DNA from: Rickettsiales bacterium
Lineage (GTDB): Bacteria > Pseudomonadota > Alphaproteobacteria > Rickettsiales > Deianiraeaceae
Direction: 5' to 3'
Length of the DNA: 64,000 nucleotides
NCBI GenBank assembly: GCA_017444095.1
Contig: JAFSXM010000020.1
Span: forward strand, 1-64,000
In this document: positions 62,278 through 64,000 of the stretch, piece after piece
Layout: every line of letters begins with the position of its first letter
Position numbering within the stretch: the first letter of the stretch is position 1
Notes under the pieces: generated by a model
Seen by the model: only the letters and a program-made list of their open reading frames with translations
Told to the model about the DNA's origin: nothing
The model's database searches: none
Made by a program: the position numbers and the translations under genes

Positions 62278-64000
62278 ATGGCAGATAAAAAAAATAAAGT
62301 TAATTCTTCTTCCAATAAACATAAGACATCAAAAGTTGAGACTTTTACATCCAATAAAAGTAAAACAAAACCAAAAAGCACTGGAATAAAGATTGGCATC
62401 AAAAATAACAATGCTAAAACACACAGTGCCATAAATGAGATAAAAATAGAGGCTACAGGTAAAAAAGAACTTAATATCAAGAAAACTGATAATGATATAA
62501 AGGTTGATGATGTCGTTGACAATCAAAATACAATAACTTTAACCCAAAAGGAGCTTGAAATACTACTAAAACCACTGATTAAAAAGGGTGAAAAAAATGG
62601 TGAAATAACATACAACGATTTAAATGATGCCTTGCCGAAAAATATAGATGAAGAAACAATTGAGACTGCTATTGGTATTTTTGATGATAGGGGTATAGTG
62701 GTTAGGTCGGTTGCTGATAATGAGATAGAGGATGCTGATGGTGAGGAGAAAAATAATGACAAAGTCGATGAAGAGGATGAGTATTTTGAGGATGAAGAAG
62801 GAAAAACGATAAAAAAGATTAAGTCAGGAGACGAACTTTCAATAGATGACCCAGTTAGTGTCTATATGAGAAAAATGGGTAATAGCGACATTCTGGAAAG
62901 GGAGGAAGAAATTGCTATTGCCAGAGCAATAGAAGATGGGAATAGTAAGATACTACATTCATTGTGCGAAATACCACTTACAATGAATACATTTATTGTT
63001 TTATACGATGATTTAATAAATGAGACAATCTTATTGCGAGAAATCATAGACATGGATGCTGTTTACTCTGAGGAAAACAATGTAAATGGAGCTAACGATA
63101 TTGGCAATAAAGTTGCTATGAATTTGGATACAAAAAAGCAAGATAAAAGAGTTAACTATCAAAGTATGCTTCAAGCAAAACTTGAAGAAGCAAAGAGAAA
63201 AACAGAAAAAATGTTAGAAGAAAGTGATGGCTCTGTTGAAGATGATAGTTATGAAGATATGCTGTATTTTGACACAACGGAGCAAGTGTCATTTGCAACA
63301 ATGGAAAAAACTTTGAAGCCAAAAATTTTGGCAAGTTTAAAAGAGATTTCTGATGTATGCTTAACATTGCTAAAAATGTGTAAAGACACATTGAATGGTA
63401 TAGATTACGATGAGAAGAAATATGTTGCCAATAGGGAAAAGCTCATCAAAGAGGTTAATAAGATTAAATTAAATACAAATGTTGTAAATGATATACTGAC
63501 AAAAGTTTATCAGTTGTACCAAACATTAACAACGAAGGAGGCTGAATTATTCACACTGGCTGAAATGAGTGGTATATCAAGGGATAAATTTTATGAATTT
63601 TACAACAAAATAGACATCGTTGATTTTGATATAGAAGCTATCTTGAATAGCAAGAAGGGTGCAGGATGGGATACTTTATTTAATGAAAATCGCGAGCATT
63701 TTGTTATCTTGCAGAAAGACATTGCAATTCTGGTGAAAAAGCAGGTTTTAATGAACCCAGAAAGGTTTAAGAAGCTTGTAAGGGATATCCAAAAAAATGA
63801 TAGAATTGTCAAACAGGAAAAAAAGAAAATGGTTCAGGCAAATTTAAGATTGGTTATTTCCACTGCTAAAAAGTATACCAATAGGGGAATTAGTTTTCTT
63901 GATTTAATACAAGAGGGTAATATAGGTTTGATTAAAGCTGTTGATAAATTTGAATATCGTAGGGGATTTAAGTTTTCTACCTATGCAACTTGGTGGATTA
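62278..64000 (+). CDS. rpoD: RNA polymerase sigma factor RpoD, cut by right edge
   Basis: The frame runs from ATG 62278 to the window end (574 codons). Residues 1-80 are a Lys/Ser/Asn-rich arm. Region 1.1 follows ([25 protein letters not shown]), then an acidic linker, region 1.2 ([32 protein letters not shown]), a long non-conserved insertion with two acidic patches, and region 2 starting at [14 protein letters not shown] and [38 protein letters not shown]. It is the primary sigma factor. Regions 3 and 4 lie beyond the window. It is divergent from the LpoA-like gene by 76 bases. The N-terminal arm is an addition of the kind seen on Rho and the ABC ATPase. Confidence 0.95.
   Translation, partial: MADKKNKVNSSSNKHKTSKVETFTSNKSKTKPKSTGIKIGIKNNNAKTHSAINEIKIEATGKKELNIKKTDNDIKVDDVVDNQNTITLTQKELEILLKPLIKKGEKNGEITYNDLNDALPKNIDEETIETAIGIFDDRGIVVRSVADNEIEDADGEEKNNDKVDEEDEYFEDEEGKTIKKIKSGDELSIDDPVSVYMRKMGNSDILEREEEIAIARAIEDGNSKILHSLCEIPLTMNTFIVLYDDLINETILLREIIDMDAVYSEENNVNGANDIGNKVAMNLDTKKQDKRVNYQSMLQAKLEEAKRKTEKMLEESDGSVEDDSYEDMLYFDTTEQVSFATMEKTLKPKILASLKEISDVCLTLLKMCKDTLNGIDYDEKKYVANREKLIKEVNKIKLNTNVVNDILTKVYQLYQTLTTKEAELFTLAEMSGISRDKFYEFYNKIDIVDFDIEAILNSKKGAGWDTLFNENREHFVILQKDIAILVKKQVLMNPERFKKLVRDIQKNDRIVKQEKKKMVQANLRLVISTAKKYTNRGISFLDLIQEGNIGLIKAVDKFEYRRGFKFSTYATWWI

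Overview
The window is AT-rich and gene-dense. It reads as the chromosome of a reduced, probably host-associated alphaproteobacterium. The markers are a MucR/Ros regulator, a Tim44-domain protein, RpoZ, a DUF721/DciA-like protein after RlmE, a TolQ-R-(A) cluster and a sigma-70 with an extended N-terminus. Housekeeping genes are intact but carry long Asn/Lys/Asp-rich low-complexity stretches. Many unrecognised, very AT-rich ORFs sit between them. There are no rRNA genes, CRISPR arrays or complete insertion sequences. There are three tRNA genes: Ser-GGA, Val-GAC and Ser-GCT.

Layout. 1-2.6 kb (minus strand): a Cys-rich gene cut by the left edge, rsmD, rpoZ and an unknown gene. 2.7-13.1 kb (plus): rho, a degenerate CarB-like protein, a small outer-membrane barrel, an alpha/beta hydrolase, rlmB, an unknown, a Tim44 protein, mltA and rluD. 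13.1-18.2 kb: an unknown gene, then alanyl-tRNA synthetase split into two ORFs with a foreign-looking membrane-protein ORF between them. 18.2-27.3 kb: tRNAs, cysS (C-terminally short), a PolB-like exonuclease, a repeat protein, a second barrel and several unknowns. 27.3-33.9 kb: a divergent dnaA, a gene split at an A8 tract, two coupled membrane genes, murC and mucR. 34-39.5 kb: a pseudopilin/tail-fibre-like fusion, an unknown gene and yidC. 39.5-47.6 kb: trpS, a LysM/LytM protein, a 171-bp MITE-like element, tolA-like/tolR/tolQ, dnaJ and a cell-wall amidase. 47.6-55.5 kb: infC, a sodium/amino-acid symporter, an unknown gene, a strong hairpin, gatB, folC, pgsA and a CTP-dependent lipid-kinase-like gene. 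55.5-64 kb: nagZ, rlmE, a DciA-like gene, dapD, an orphan ABC ATPase, an LpoA-like lipoprotein and the first part of rpoD.

Functional themes. Cell-wall building and remodelling is well represented: murC, dapD, mltA, nagZ, the amidase, a catalytically dead LytM protein that could activate it, an LpoA-like lipoprotein and a Tol cluster. TolR has no acidic residue in its membrane segment and TolQ has lost a pore threonine, so proton coupling may be lost. Translation is covered by alaS, cysS, trpS, gatB, infC, rlmB, rlmE, rluD and rsmD.

The most interesting signals are the three-ORF alaS locus, the CarB-like pseudoenzyme, the degenerate Tol motor, the pseudopilin/tail-fibre fusion, the dnaA with changed box-reading residues, the A8 frameshift gene, the MITE-like element, and a set of unrelated unknown proteins that share Cys-cluster C-termini. 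All family assignments were made by reading motifs by eye; no database search was possible.
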